Shown here one piece after another: positions 20,404 to 34,555 of a DNA stretch of 64,000 nt. Position 1 is the first letter of the stretch. Every line of letters starts with the position of its first letter. Source of the stretch: Paenarthrobacter nitroguajacolicus JCM 14115 (lineage in GTDB: Bacteria > Actinomycetota > Actinomycetes > Actinomycetales > Micrococcaceae); contig BBFS01000009.1 of the NCBI GenBank assembly GCA_001313365.1, forward strand, positions 1 to 64,000, in the 5' to 3' direction. Both the position numbers and the translations under genes were made by a program. A model generated the notes under the pieces. The model saw nothing but the letters and a program-made list of their open reading frames with translations, was not told the DNA's origin and ran no database searches.

Positions 20404-21160
20404 TGCGAACCCTGTACCCGGCCGCTGCGGCGCTGCTACTGCTTGTGGCTGGTTGCTCAGGCGCTACGACACCCACGACGACGCCTTCGACCGGGGGGGC
20501 ATCGTCCGGTTCTTCTGCATCGGCACCTCCCACCCCAACACCCTCATCATCAGCCACCTCGAGTCCCGAACCAACGGAACCAGGCGAAGGCAGCGGGCAG
20601 GGTGCCGGCGCGCCTGATGATTCAGGCCGGTTCTCGTACTTATGTTCAAGCCTGAACGAGGCTGTTCCAGACGTTGCGTACACAAGCCTCGCCGAGGTTT
20701 GGGCTTCCTCGGAATATGTCCGGCTGGCTTCCTGCACGGCAAACTACGAGGGGCCTGTCCCGTTCGAACCCACCGAAGATGAAGCGAGGATCATCTCCAT
20801 AGCTGAGCCCGGCGTGCCACCATCGAAGGACTCGAAGCCTACCTAACTGCATTGTCGCTTTGTAGCCGCGTCAGCGACGAAGCAGCTTCCGAGCTCTTCG
20901 GACGCAGCAGCCGGCAGATGCTGCAGGCAGCCGGCGAGCTATGCCCGAGGGCGCCACAAGGAAGAGTCATTGGTTTTTGGGCGTCCGGCGAAAGAGCCGC
21001 GGACGGCGAGTATGCGGTGACGAACGACGGCCTGGTTCCCGGAAAGTTCCATCTCCGGAAGACCCCCCCGCCGGAGGGCTGCACGTGGTCGGTGACGGCC
21101 TCTGACGGCAGCACGAAGCCAGCGGCGGCGCAGCTGAAGGCCAATCAGGAATACTCCTGA
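20404..21160 (+). CDS. Secreted lipoprotein, family unknown (paralogue of the next gene)
   Basis: The start ATG 20404 opens MRTLYPAAAALLLLVAGCSG, a lipoprotein signal with the acylated Cys in VAGC. A Ser/Thr/Pro-rich linker runs to about residue 65. A soluble domain begins SLNEAVPDVAYTSLAEVW. A C-run near 20815 breaks the frame; restored it gives a helical segment (CSRVSDEAASELFGRSS) and a C-terminal part (GERAADGEYAVTNDGL, CTWSVTASDG) ending at TGA 21158-21160. About 250 residues. I do not recognise a family. The segment SLAEVWASSEY recurs in the next gene as SLEEVWANTQY, so the two are related. Confidence 0.65.
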
Positions 21161-21301
21161 AAGAAAAAGACGTACTAACTAGTGACAAATGCGGAATTTG
21201 GGAGAAGATAGAGTAATGCAGCCGGCAACGGCTGGGGCGAAAATCCAACTGCATGCGGAGCTGGGGAGCATCCGAATGAAGTGGGGGATCCCTCGGTGGA
21301 C

Positions 21302-21833
21302 ATGCCAAGACGCGCTATCGTCCAGCTTGGCCTAGCCGGTCTCGTTCTTACAGGCTGCTCGGTCAAGGTCGTTGAAAATGTTGAGCCATTCAGGCTGGGC
21401 GTGACGAATGCCGCGATGCCGACAAACCACGCGTCGAAAGACCCGAACCAGTAAAGCGCTATCAATTTGAGTGCCGCGGAATAAATGGAAATCCGCTCAT
21501 CATCTTGTCGAGCCTTGAAGAGGTTTGGGCCAACACGCAATACAAGAAATTCGCAGATGTCGTGGTGACATATGTGGGCCCTCAGCCCCCCCAGGTTTTG
21601 GTGGCCGAAGAAAATGCCGCGGTAAATGGCGCTCTTGAAACGGGGGGGCCGTTGGCGCCCGCAATGACATTTGCCTTTTGATTATAAAAGCCTGCACCAG
21701 AAACAATCCACCAACCATAAGTACGGCACTCTACGGGCTTGGCGGTGTTCCCATCGTCAAGGGAGCGCTCACCCTGGCGCCCATGGCACCACAGGCCGCA
21801 GTCCTGACCAAGTGGCTGAAGGAAGTGGCGTGA
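21302..21833 (+). CDS. Secreted lipoprotein, family unknown (paralogue of the previous gene)
   Basis: ATG 21302 opens MPRRAIVQLGLAGLVLTGCS, a lipoprotein signal with Cys in LTGCS. One lost base near 21450 moves the frame to EPVKRYQFECRGINGNPL and then SSLEEVWANTQYKKFADVV, matching SLAEVWASSEYVRLASC of the gene upstream. C/G runs at 21587 and 21643 shift the frame again to ACTRNNPPTISTALYGLGG and a helical end VLTKWLKEVA. Its TGA (21831-21833) overlaps the ATG of the large secreted protein as TGATG. The function is unknown, and the coupling suggests it works with that protein. Confidence 0.55.
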
Positions 21834-24800
21834 TGGAACAGCAGGTAAGGCACGACGGCGTTGGCGGCTTCGCGGCCACAAGCTCACCACAGCATTGGCT
21901 GCGGTTCTTCTGACGGTTGCAGGTATGACAGCGGTGGTCTCCAGTACCCCCCCGCACACGCCGACCAACAGAAACAGATCATAGGAATCGGGCTCACCAA
22001 GCCGGCTGGAACGGTTCTGGACCCCATCGGCAGGATGTGGGTTTCAGACAGCGTGGCCGGATTCTGCCGGATGTCCGAACCAGTTAATGGCAACGCCGGC
22101 ACCATTGAGGAGGACACGTGCTTGGGCGGAAGTCTGCCTGGAGCCGGACCGGGCCCCCCCAAAGTGCCCGGGGTTTCCATCGTGCTCGACCCGACGCCTG
22201 GCTCTCTCGGCAACGGCGACGAAACCGCCTTCATCCCGGACTCAGCCGTTGGGAGTTCACATGTTGTACGGGCTGTATGGAATCCGCCGCTGGACCTCTT
22301 TGAATACAGCAGTACGCTGACGGTCCTCGACGGCGACGTCCGCCCGAACGCAGTATCGGACGGCCCGGACGGCAACATCTATCTGTCGTTCGCCAACGCC
22401 CGATCAATCATCAAGATCGTTGATCCGACCATCATGCACCCAAGCATCGAATCCGTTGCGTCGGTCAGCACCCGGGCACTGGGCCTTGTGGCGGCAGGTT
22501 ATGACAGCAATGGATATGTCAGTGTGTATGTTCTGGAAACCACTGGCCTACGGGCGTTCTCTGCCCCGGGCAACGGGGAGATGACAGATTACATACCCCT
22601 GGCTTCCTACAACGTTGGCGTCGCGGCGTCGATCTTCTACGACTACGACGCCCACGTTATCTACACGGGGACGAGCAGCGGCACGACCGCAGGCACAGAC
22701 AAAGTGTCACGCCTCAACCTCGCCACCGGTGCAGTAGACAACCAATGGCTCTGGGCTTCAGCAAGATCAGCGGCCTGGGTATGCGCGGTGGCCAACTGCT
22801 GGTCCTGGACGACCCCCCCGGACAGTTGGGCTCCCCTCCGGGAACCGGCAGGGGGGGCAGCATCAGCATCCTCGGCGGCGCTGTGGCCAAAATTACTTCC
22901 GGCCCCCACGCTGGCGAGTGGTGCACAAGCTCCCAACCCCGAATTCACCAACGACACCACTCCAACGTTCGGTGTGGCAGCGGAACCAGCAGGCAGCGCT
23001 TTGGAGTGCTCCATGGGCGGTGCTTGGGTGGCCTGCACTGGCGGAACGTACACGTCAACTGCACTGAACAACGGACCGCAGACGTTCTCCGTCAGGCCGG
23101 CCCCCGGCGGGTTCCGGTTTCACGGACCTTCACAGTGGACACGGTCGCCCCGGCTGCGCCGGTCTTCACTGCCCCCAACAGTGGTCAAGTCGTCAACGGC
23201 AAACCGGTCCTCGGTGCCACTTTCGAGCCAGGAACAACACTCTCCTGTTCTGTTGACTCCACTGCCGATGCCGCTTTCCAGACCTGTGTACCTGGCGACA
23301 CTTTCACGCTCACAACTGCGGGCACCCATACATTGAGGATCCGCAGCACAGACTCAGCCGGGAATGTCAGCCTTGCTGCTGCACAGACCGTGACAGCTGA
23401 TCTGACGGCCCCCCAGGTAGCCATCACGGCTCCGGCCAGCGGGGGGCCACAGTGGGAGCCGGGTACCAGTTCCAGTTCGCCTCCACTTCTCCGGATGTGG
23501 CGGGATTCCGCTGCCGCCTGGGAACCGATGCCTTCACCGCATGCACCTCACCCAAGGTCTATGCAGACATCGCCAACGGACCCAACAGGTTCGAGGTAGA
23601 GGCCCGGGATGTTGCCGGCAACACCACCGTCGCAGGCGTCAACTTCACCGTCTTCGTGGCGGACACGACACCACCTACAGTGACAGCCAGTCCCTTGGGC
23701 GGAACGTACGGTCCTGCAACCAAGGTCACGCTGACCGCGAATGAATCCGACGCCAAAATCTACTACACGGAAAATGGCACGACTCCTACCACGCCAGTAC
23801 GCTCTACACCGGTCCCATCACGATGGGAAGCAAGACCATCACGTACATGGCCGTCGACGCATCCAACAACGCCTCTGCACCCCCCCAAGCCCAGGTATAC
23901 GTGTTGGACAATGTAGCGCCTACCGTGACTGCCAGCCGCAAGGTGCAACCTCACCCTCGGGCAAAAGGTCACACTGACCACCGAGACCGGCGCGAAGATC
24001 TACTACACCACGAACAACTCCACTCCGACGGTTTCCAGCTAGCGGGACCACAACAGTTACGGTGACTCCAACGGCAACCACTACGGTCAAGTACTTCGCC
24101 GTTGATGCTGCAGGAAACCAATCCGCAGTAGCCTCGCAGACGTACACGTTGCCTGCGGCGCCAACCAACACCTGGAAGGACTACAACTCCGACGCAAGAA
24201 CGACGTCTTGGCCAGGGACGCCGCCGGTACTTTGTGGCTCTACCCGGGCAACGGCACAGGCGGATGGCTGGGCAAGGTCAACACGGGTACTTCGTGGAAC
24301 AACTACAACCTGATTGTCCCAACGCGGGACTTCAGCGGGGACGGACGAAGTGATGTCCTGGCCAGGGACGCGTCCGGGCAGATGTGGCTCTTCAAAGGAA
24401 ACGGCGTGGGCGGCTGGCAACCTCCTGAGGCAGCGGGCGCAGGCTGGAGCGGTATGACGTCCGTGATCGCCCCCCCGGGGATTTCAGCGGGGACGGCAAA
24501 TCCGATGTCCTGGCGAGGGACTCCTCTGGAGTCCTGTGGCTCTACAAGGGCGACGGCCTGGGGGAAGTTCAGCGCTGGCCGCACTCAAGTAGGAGCAGGT
24601 GGAACGTCATGAATGCCATCTTCAGCACGGGCGATTTCAACGGCGACGCGAAGACTGATGTGCTGGCCCGGGATACTGCAGGTGCTGTGGCTCTACCCTG
24701 GCAATGGCAGCAGTGCTGGGGGGGCATCCGCTCCCAAATCGGAAGCGGATGGAACGGCATGACAGCGCTGCTCGGCCCGGGAGACTTCAACGGGAATGGC

Positions 24801-24932
24801 AAAGCTGATGTACTTGCCCGGGACGCCAACGGCAACTTGTGGCTCTACCCAGGCAACGGTTCCGGGGGGGGCTGGCTGGCTTGGGGCCAGGTAGGCACCG
24901 GATGGCAAGGATTCACGTCGCTCCCCCCCTGA
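21833..24932 (+). CDS. Very large secreted protein: NHL-like propeller, Ig-like, chitobiase-C and FG-GAP domains
   Basis: ATG 21833 follows GAAGGAAG and overlaps the lipoprotein stop. A signal helix (LTTALAAVLLTVAGM) precedes an NHL/SMP-like propeller (VLDPIGRMWVSD, VSDGPDGNIYLSFA). Then come Ig-like repeats (TFTVDTVAPAAPVFTAP, HTLRIRSTDSAGNVSLA, RFEVEARDVAGNTTVAG), two CHB_HEX-C-like repeats (KIYYTENGTTP, KIYYTTNNSTP), and at least five FG-GAP repeats with LARDAxGxLWLYPGNG-type units. Shifts occur at C/G runs near 22820, 23100, 23440, 23785, 24475 and 24700. Over 1000 residues. No catalytic domain is visible. It is probably an adhesin or wall-associated protein. A terminator follows. Confidence 0.78.
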
Positions 24933-24960
24933 TAGGGACCGGACATAGCTTGCCGTTTTG

Positions 24961-25002
24961 AGGGGGGGTGCATCGGAGAATATCCGGTGCACCCCCCTTT
25001 CG
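24961..25002 (+). terminator. Rho-independent terminator after the large secreted protein
   Basis: GGGGGTGCATCGGA pairs with TCCGGTGCACCCCC around a GAATA-type loop, followed by TTTCGTC. It is about 30 bases past the stop. Confidence 0.85.
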
Positions 25003-25150
25003 TCTGCTGCCAGCGGTGAAGCCGGTTCCCTTCCACAGAAGGTATCCAACAATGAACTAGACTGAGGGTTTGCAAGGAACTCGTGACAACAGCGTTGCGG
25101 GCTGCGGCTGGCGTTCAAGAATTCGTCGGCACGAACTACCGAGGAGAGTC

Positions 25151-25849
25151 TTGACTTTCGACCAGGCAGGCCAACCGGATCTCTCCGTTGTGATCCCGGT
25201 CTATAACGGAGAACGGATTTTGGCGGCAACAATGGCCCGTCTTTCCGGCTACTTGACCAGTGGCACCTCCGAGATCATCATCGTGGAGAACGGTTCTTCC
25301 GACAACACACTCGAGGTCGCCCTCAAGCATGCGGTGGACACTCCCAACGTGACGTTCCAGGTTCTCCAGAGCCAAAAGGGCATGGGCAATGCATATCGCC
25401 GGGGCATCGAAGCCAGCTCCGGCCGTAGAGTGCTTCTCACCGCCGACGATCTGCCGTTTGGCACAGATGATCTCGACGAAGACAAGAAGCTTGAAACCAA
25501 ACCACACATTGTCATCGGTTCGAAAGCCCATAAGGACTCGATCACCGAGCGCAGTGTCATTCGCGGTATTACCACTTTTGGTTTCAAGACGCTGCGACAG
25601 GTAATACTCGGGTCTAAGATTGGTGACTCCCAAGGAACGTTGATCGTCGACGGCGACTGGCTTCGAAGCATGGTTGACCGCTTCGATGACCCCCCCGGGT
25701 TTCTTTTCAGCACCCAGGTTGTGTACGCCGCTGAGAAGCAAGGTTTCAGGATTGTTGAAGTCCCCCCCGTCACGCTGGCTCCCGACGACGAACCAGGCGA
25801 AACCACCATCCGGACTGCCGACGTCGTAAAGATGTTCAAAGGCTGGTAG
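25151..25849 (+). CDS. Family 2 glycosyltransferase (DPM/polyprenyl-P type)
   Basis: A TTG start at 25151 is chosen because GAGGAG lies 6 bases upstream and the family fold begins at once (LSVVIPVYNGE). Typical GT-A elements follow: EIIIVENGSSDNT (nucleotide binding), KGMGNAYRRGIEASSG and LLTADDL in place of the DxD. The end reads DVVKMFKGW before TAG. About 232 residues, no membrane helix. PPG and PPV pairs fall on runs of 7 C. It likely transfers a sugar to polyprenyl phosphate or a glycan intermediate. It is followed by the membrane gene at 25908. Confidence 0.83.
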   Translation: MTFDQAGQPDLSVVIPVYNGERILAATMARLSGYLTSGTSEIIIVENGSSDNTLEVALKHAVDTPNVTFQVLQSQKGMGNAYRRGIEASSGRRVLLTADDLPFGTDDLDEDKKLETKPHIVIGSKAHKDSITERSVIRGITTFGFKTLRQVILGSKIGDSQGTLIVDGDWLRSMVDRFDDPPGFLFSTQVVYAAEKQGFRIVEVPPVTLAPDDEPGETTIRTADVVKMFKGW

Positions 25850-25907
25850 CCATGCGCCGCCGTCGGAGTGAGTTTGCCGTGGCGCCAAGCGCGGGAACGC
25901 ATGCCTC

Positions 25908-26935
25908 ATGACGGGTTCAATCGCGGAAACACCTTCAAATGACAACGATCTGAATCCGGAACAGCCCGCTGCAAAGAGCACCAAGGCAAAGCTGGTCGAC
26001 TTCGCCCGGCGAGCCTTGGTAGTGATCGTGTTCGCCGCCGCGGTGTATTTCATTGCAGTCCAATGGCCGCAAGTCCAAGCCACCGTCTTCGCCCTGCAAT
26101 GGTGGCAGGTCCTGCTGTCCCTGTTGGCGCTCATCCCTGGCGTCCTCCTCGGGATGTACATGTGGCGGGTTGTCATGGCGAGTCTGCTCAGGTCAGTAGA
26201 CATTGAACCCCAAGGTTTGGTGCTCAACCAGATCTACCTGGTCGGCCAGATCGGCAAGTACCTGCCCGGCTCTGTGTGGGCATTCGTGCTTCAGATGGAG
26301 CTTGGCCGTAAAAACGGCATTGCGCGCGCACAGGTTTTCGTAGCATCCCTGGTGAGCACCGGAATCACCATTGGCGCAGCCTTGGTGGTTGGAGCTTCAG
26401 CTCTTCCAATCCTGGTGCAGCGGCAGCCCAATCTGCAGTGGCTGTACGTCATACTCCCGGTGGTGATCCTGGCGATGAACCCGAACGTCGTGACGTTCCT
26501 GGTCAACATCGTTCTGCGAGTGTTCCGCCGGCCACCGCTCCCCGAACGAATTCAGGCCAACACCATGGTGAAGGCTTCATTCTTGGCGTTCTGATGTACC
26601 TGTGCTTCGGCCTGCACCTGTGGATCCTGGTTGGTCATGAGGCCACCCTCGACCTCGCAACGTTCCTGGTACTGACTGGTGCATTGGCTCTTGGAATGAC
26701 GCTCGGAGTGCTGGCGTTCCTGCTTCCCGCCGGCGTAGGTGCCCGCGAAGCCATCTTGATCCTTGCCCTGGCCGGAATGATGAGCGCCGGTGCCGCGACG
26801 GCAATCGCTGCACTTTCGCGAATTATGTTCACGATCGCCGATCTGCTGTGCGTCGGTATCGCCTTCGTTCACTTCCGGTGGCGGCAACAATCCGCTTCCA
26901 AGACCTCCGTAGACTCCGCCTCCGAGGCCAAGTAG
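25908..26935 (+). CDS. UPF0104/lysylphosphatidylglycerol-synthase-TM-like integral membrane protein
   Basis: ATG 25908 opens MTGSIAETPSND, then helices (ALVVIVFAAAVYFIAVQW; VLLSLLALIPGVLLGMYMW), the family motif YLPGSVWAFVLQ after QIGK, and further helices. One frame shift near 26570, where a base seems lost, joins the second part (VLMYLCFGLHLWILVG, LPAGVGAREAILILAL) to the end EAK at TAG. About 342 residues with 8 or so helices. The PGxVW...GVGxRE pattern is typical of this family, whose members include putative lipid or glycan flippases. Its place between GT2 and GT-C genes supports a role in glycolipid handling; the direct function is unknown. Confidence 0.72.
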
Positions 26936-27002
26936 CAGGTGGTAACGGACGCCCTCCGGCTTTCCGTTACCACGGCAGTCTTTCTGGCCCATATCCAAAC
27001 TT

Positions 27003-29292
27003 ATGCCGCGCGCTAAGGAGCAAGCTAAGACCATGACAGCAGGAACCTCCGGGGGGGCTACTGCCCAGCGCCCCCCGGTCACTCGGCGGCGCTACTTCAT
27101 GCAGCACGACTGGCATTGGGGGGGAATTGTTACTGCCGCTATAGCGGCCGTTGCCTCCATTATTCCGCGACTGTTCAATCCCACGTTCTACTACTGGGAT
27201 GACATGATGCAGTCGTTCCTCCCCTTGTGGCGGCATATGGGCGAGGAGATACGGTCCGGTCGATTCCCATTGATGGAACCAGGCGGCTGGGTCGGCGGCA
27301 ACATCGTGGCCGAGGTGGGCTACGGCATTTTCAACCCGGTCAACATCGTCAACTCAGTTATCGTCTCGAACTTCGAGAACTTGTCTCTGGCCAGCTATTT
27401 CATCATCGTGCAGTTCATCGCGTTGCTGGCGTTCGGGACGTTCATGCTCGCCCGCGACTACGGTTCCAACAGGCCGCTCGCCCTGCTGCCGGTGTAGCCA
27501 TTCCCTTCAGCGGATTCACGCTCTTCTACGAGGCCGCCCGCTGGCCAGGCGGCCTGATGGCCTTCGCCTGGATTACCGTTTTCTGGTGGTCTGTTCGCCG
27601 CTACGCGCGTCGCAACACCTCACCGTTCCTGCCGTTCTTCTTGGGTTTCCTCACGATGACAGCAGGAAACCCCTACGGTGCCATTGGCGTCATCCTGGTT
27701 CTCGCGGCAGTCGCTGTCGAGCTGATGCTCATGAGGCACTGGCGTCGGCTGATTCCCATCGTCATCGTGGGTGCGCTGGTGGGTTTGACCGCCGTCCTGG
27801 TCTACTTCCCCTTGCCCCTCAGCTCGGCCGTCACCGTAAGGCAGCAGAGCGAAATCCTGAATGACCTCTTCCTTTCCCCCGGATATGTCCTCGCTGCTGA
27901 CCATGAGCACCTCGTCCATGAGGCCCCGGATCAACAACTTCTGGGCCCCCCCATAGACAACGTCCCCCTCCAGCTACTTGGCGTGGTTTGTCCTACCGTT
28001 GCTTCCGTGGCTTGATTTCCGCAGCTTCAGGAACCGCTCGCGTCAAATATTCAGTATCTACATCATTACGGGAATCTACTTCCTGCTGACCTTCGCTCCC
28101 TCCCAGGTGCTTGTCTTCCGCTGGCCCATTCGGCTCATCGAGTACGTTTACCTCGGAGTCATCGTCCTCGTCGCAGTCGTGGCCTCAGCGGGCCTGAAGA
28201 CCACGTCATGGAAAAAGCGGTTATTCATTACCGTGGCCATCCTTGGTTTTGGAACCTATCGGGCGTGGTCCATGGTGCCTGAGGGCGGCAAATGGCAGGT
28301 CTTCACCCTGGCCGTGACTTTGGGTCTGGTGGGGCTGGCCGTCCTTGGCTGGAAGCGATTCGGCTACCGCGGTCTCGCAGCCGTCATGGTGGTCGGAACA
28401 ATCGCTACGCTTGGAATGCAGTCCAGGCAGTTCGTTCCCAACAACGCTGTTGCCGGGATCGGTTCCCCCCGTGGATGCAGACACGCTCCGGGACTCAACC
28501 AGTAGTTACAGGGGGGGTAACACCATTCAGATCTTCAACACCATGAAGATCACAGGAGAGGAATTCACTGAGGGCCGCCTTCTGTACGGCAATCAGATCC
28601 TCAATGCCGACGTCAACAACAGCATGGGGCGGTACAGCGGGATCAGCTTCACCACCTATGTGAACGCCTTGTGCATGAACTACCGCGGGGGGGAGACTTG
28701 CCCACTGGCCTACACTGAGTTGTTCAAGCAGGCATCAAGTGAAATTGACGTCACTTTGGCAGACGTCCTCCAAGTGGAGACTGTAGCCGTTCAAAAAACG
28801 TTGATCGCCCCGGACCAACTGAACGTAGCCCCGGGCTGGAGCATCGTGGCCTCGGATGAGACCAGGACAATCCTCCAGCGGGAGAACCCGCTACCCTATC
28901 CTGGCACCGTTTCCTGGGCTTCCGACGGTATCTCCGTGCAGGATGCTGTCAAGAACGGCAACGATGAACACATCACTCTGTCCGGCGACGGCAGCGCTGG
29001 AAAGCTGACCCTCGCCCGTCTCGCGTGGCCCGGTTACACCGTCACGGTCGACGGTGAACCACAGAAGCTCACTCAGGGCCCGGCGGGAGTAATACTGGTG
29101 GACGTTCCAGCCGGCGCAAGCTCTGTGGACGTTGCCTTCACGACGCCGGGTCTCACCATGGGCCTTGCTGCTCAAGCAGCCGCGTGGGTCGGGATATTGG
29201 TGTTCACTGTCTTCCATTACGTTCGTCGGCATCGCCGGGCTAAGTCGGAAGAGCATGTCATCCAGACGCCGGCTGAAAAGGTTTCTGTCTAG
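27003..29292 (+). CDS. Polytopic GT-C/YfhO-like membrane glycosyltransferase (frame broken)
   Basis: AAGGAG at 27017 would suit ATG 27033; ATG 27003 is the longer option. The N-terminus has one helix (GGIVTAAIAAVASIIPRLF) and YYWDDMMQSFLPLWRHMGEE, an acidic first loop as in GT-C enzymes. Multiple helices follow (SFENLSL-region, FLPFFLGFLTMTAGNPYGAI, LIPIVIVGALVGLTAVLVYF, FSIYIITGIYFLLTFAPS). A large extracytoplasmic C-terminal part (SMGRYSGISFTTYVNALCMN) carries a terminal helix and basic tail. Shifts occur near 27495, 27890, 27950 and 28465. About 760 residues. It would use a lipid-linked sugar donor on the outer face. Followed by a terminator. Confidence 0.75.
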
Positions 29293-29327
29293 CCGCTGGG
29301 CATGGGCCCAGAGGCACCTGCGACTCA

Positions 29328-29371
29328 GAAGAGCGTCCTTCCCTCACAGGGAAGGACGCTCTTCTTTTTTG
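29328..29371 (+). terminator. Rho-independent terminator
   Basis: GAAGAGCGTCCTTCCC pairs with GGGAAGGACGCTCTTC around a short TCACA loop, followed by TTTTTT. It closes the plus-strand glycan arm. Confidence 0.93.
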
Positions 29372-29485
29372 TAGCCTTCCAAGGCCCGCTGGAACCATCA
29401 CGGAAGGTGGGGTGCGCTGGTGGAGTGGGTGCCTCAGGCACGTCAGAGCCTATCCGTATCCGATGCACCTACTAGTGTGCCGCTC

Positions 29486-29525
29486 CGACCTTCTGATTGC
29501 TGCTTCGACTTTCTGATTGCTGCTC
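29486..29525. repeat. Tandem 20-bp direct repeat, two copies
   Basis: Two adjacent copies, CGACCTTCTGATTGCTGCTT and CGACTTTCTGATTGCTGCTC, differ at two positions. They lie between the two terminators in the 324-base gene-free stretch 29293-29616. No other feature was seen there. Confidence 0.8.
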
Positions 29526-29537
29526 CGGGGTACGGAA

Positions 29538-29580
29538 AAGGCCACCTCCCATCTTTTGAGAAGATGGGAGGTGGCCTTCA
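29538..29580 (-). terminator. Rho-independent terminator, probably for the minus-strand ABC operon
   Basis: AAGGCCACCTCCCATCTT pairs perfectly with AAGATGGGAGGTGGCCTT around a TTGAG-type loop. The minus side is followed by CCGTAC rather than a T-tract, so strand use is inferred from the neighbouring operon. It may act on both strands. Confidence 0.75.
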
Positions 29581-29616
29581 ATCCACCCTACAGCGTGGTC
29601 ACATAAGGAGTATCGG

Positions 29617-30352
29617 CTAGTTGCTATCCCGCAGCCAAGCTACAGCTTCCTTGGCGGGGGCCTTCGAATTGCACCGTGCCGGAGGCAAGGACAACTCCCC
29701 CCCTGTCGCATATGCGCGAGATCATGTCGAGGTCGTGGCTGACAACCACCAGAGTCCGGCCTTCCGCCGAAAGTTGCTTGATCTTGGCCAAACACTTTTT
29801 CTGGAATGGTTCATCGCCCACAGCCAGGATCTCATCCACCAGGAAAATGTCCGGTTGCGTGTGGACCGCTACGGCGAAAGCCAGCCGCAGAAACATGCCG
29901 GAGGAATAGAACTTCACTTCAGTGTCGATGAACTGTTCTATCTCAGAGAAAGCAACGATCTCGTCGAACTTCTCGTTGATTTCCTGCTCGCTCATTCCCA
30001 GAATGGCGGCATTGAGGAAGACGTTTTCACGCCCGGACAAGTCCGGGTGGAATCCTGCGCCAACCTCGATGAGCCCAGCTACGCGACCCTTTGTGCGGAC
30101 CGTTCCCTTATCGGGCAGGATAACGCCCGATATCAGTTTGAGCAGTGTGGACTTTCCCGAGCCGTTGAACCCCAACAGTGCCACGGTCTCCCCCGGCTGA
30201 ATCTCAAAGCTCACATCGTGGAGAGCATCGAACTTCCTGCTGAGGTCGCCTTTCCGACCCTTGACCAACCAAACGAGAGTCTCCTTGAGGGAGTGCGAAT
30301 GGCGGAGATTGAACGTCTTCTTAAGGCCCTTGACGATAATTGCGGCGCCCAT
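29617..30352 (-). CDS. ABC transporter ATP-binding protein, Wzt/TagH type
   Basis: Walker A GFNGSGKSTLL, the characteristic GRVAGLIEVGAGFHPDLSG region of polysaccharide exporters, signature YSSGMFLRLAFAVAVH, Walker B DIFLVDEILAVGD and H-loop VVSHD. The ATG at 30352 follows GGAGG and directly adjoins the permease stop (TAG then ATG). Near 29690 a 7-G run shifts the frame. Restored, the C-terminus ends WLRDSN with TAG 29617-29619. About 245 residues with no Wzt C-terminal carbohydrate-binding domain. It energises export of the glycan built by the neighbouring genes. Confidence 0.9.
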
Positions 30353-31224
30353 CTAGACCTCCTGCGCAAAGTGGCCCTCAAGTCGTCGAAAGACGAGTTG
30401 GCCGATGATAAGGAATAGGGCTGCCATACCGAGACCAATCAATCCCGTCCACATGAGGTGCGGAGGCAGTTCGACTGGGCGGTCAACAGTGGGAAACCAG
30501 AAGGCCCAGTGGAACAATTCGACAGCGACTGTGATCGGGTTGAGCTGATAGATGACCAACACCCAAGGGGGGGGTGCCAGCCGACGGATCATTGTCCAGT
30601 CATAGAGCACCGGCGACGTCCACGTAACGATCATCATCAACATATCCACGATGTTTTCAGCGTCGCGGAAGAACACATTGATGGCGCCAGCAACAGGCCC
30701 AAACCCGTTGCCGTAATGGCCACAATGACGAAGCCCAAAGCAGCTCCAATAAGCTGCATGATGTCTGGTTTCCACCCGTTCAGCAGCGCAGCTGCCAACA
30801 AGACCACCAGTTGTGGGAGGAAGTGAACTGCTGCCACCCACACTGACGCAACGGGGGGGAACAGCTCCCTCGGCAGATAGATCTTTTTGACCAAAGCAGC
30901 ATTCGACACGATGGATCTCGTGGCATTCGAAAACGCTTCGGAGAAAAAGTTGATGACAATGACGCCGGAGAACATGTACAACGCGTAGTTGGGAATCTGA
31001 TCCCCCCCGACGCGCAGGACAATTCCCAAAGCGAAGAACAGCACAACGTACTGAACCAACGGCTTGACGTAGGACCAGGCAAGTCCCAGGACCGAGCCCC
31101 CCCGGTACCTTACTCGGAGCTCCTTACGGACTATCAGTTTGAGGAGGTACCGGCGCCGGTAAACGTCCAGCAGCCCGGCCCCCCCTACCCCGGGAACAGC
31201 ATAAGTATCTGTGGAAGTCGTCAT
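30353..31224 (-). CDS. ABC-2 transporter permease, Wzm/TagG type
   Basis: The start is ATG 31224, two bases after the glfT2 stop. A cytoplasmic basic segment (LLKLIVRKELRVRYRGG) precedes ABC2 helices, with SVLGLAWSYVKPLVQYVVLF and YALYMFSGVIVINFFSEAF as in TagG. A shift near 30690 leads to INVFFRDAENIVDMLMM, a strongly conserved ABC-2 exporter segment, and the last helices before EGHFAQEV. About 290 residues, 6 helices. It pairs with the adjacent ATPase to flip an undecaprenyl-linked polysaccharide. Confidence 0.9.
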
Positions 31225-31226
31225 TG

Positions 31227-34434
<3,208 letters not shown>

Positions 34435-34555
34435 AAACTCTCCTGTGTATTGGCGTGCGGGCACAGAGATGCCCACGTCTACTGGTCAAGGCTACCCGAC
34501 GTTGCGATCGTTCCCCCCCGATTCGGCGGCGCCTGGCAGCAAGGCAGCATTTGTT

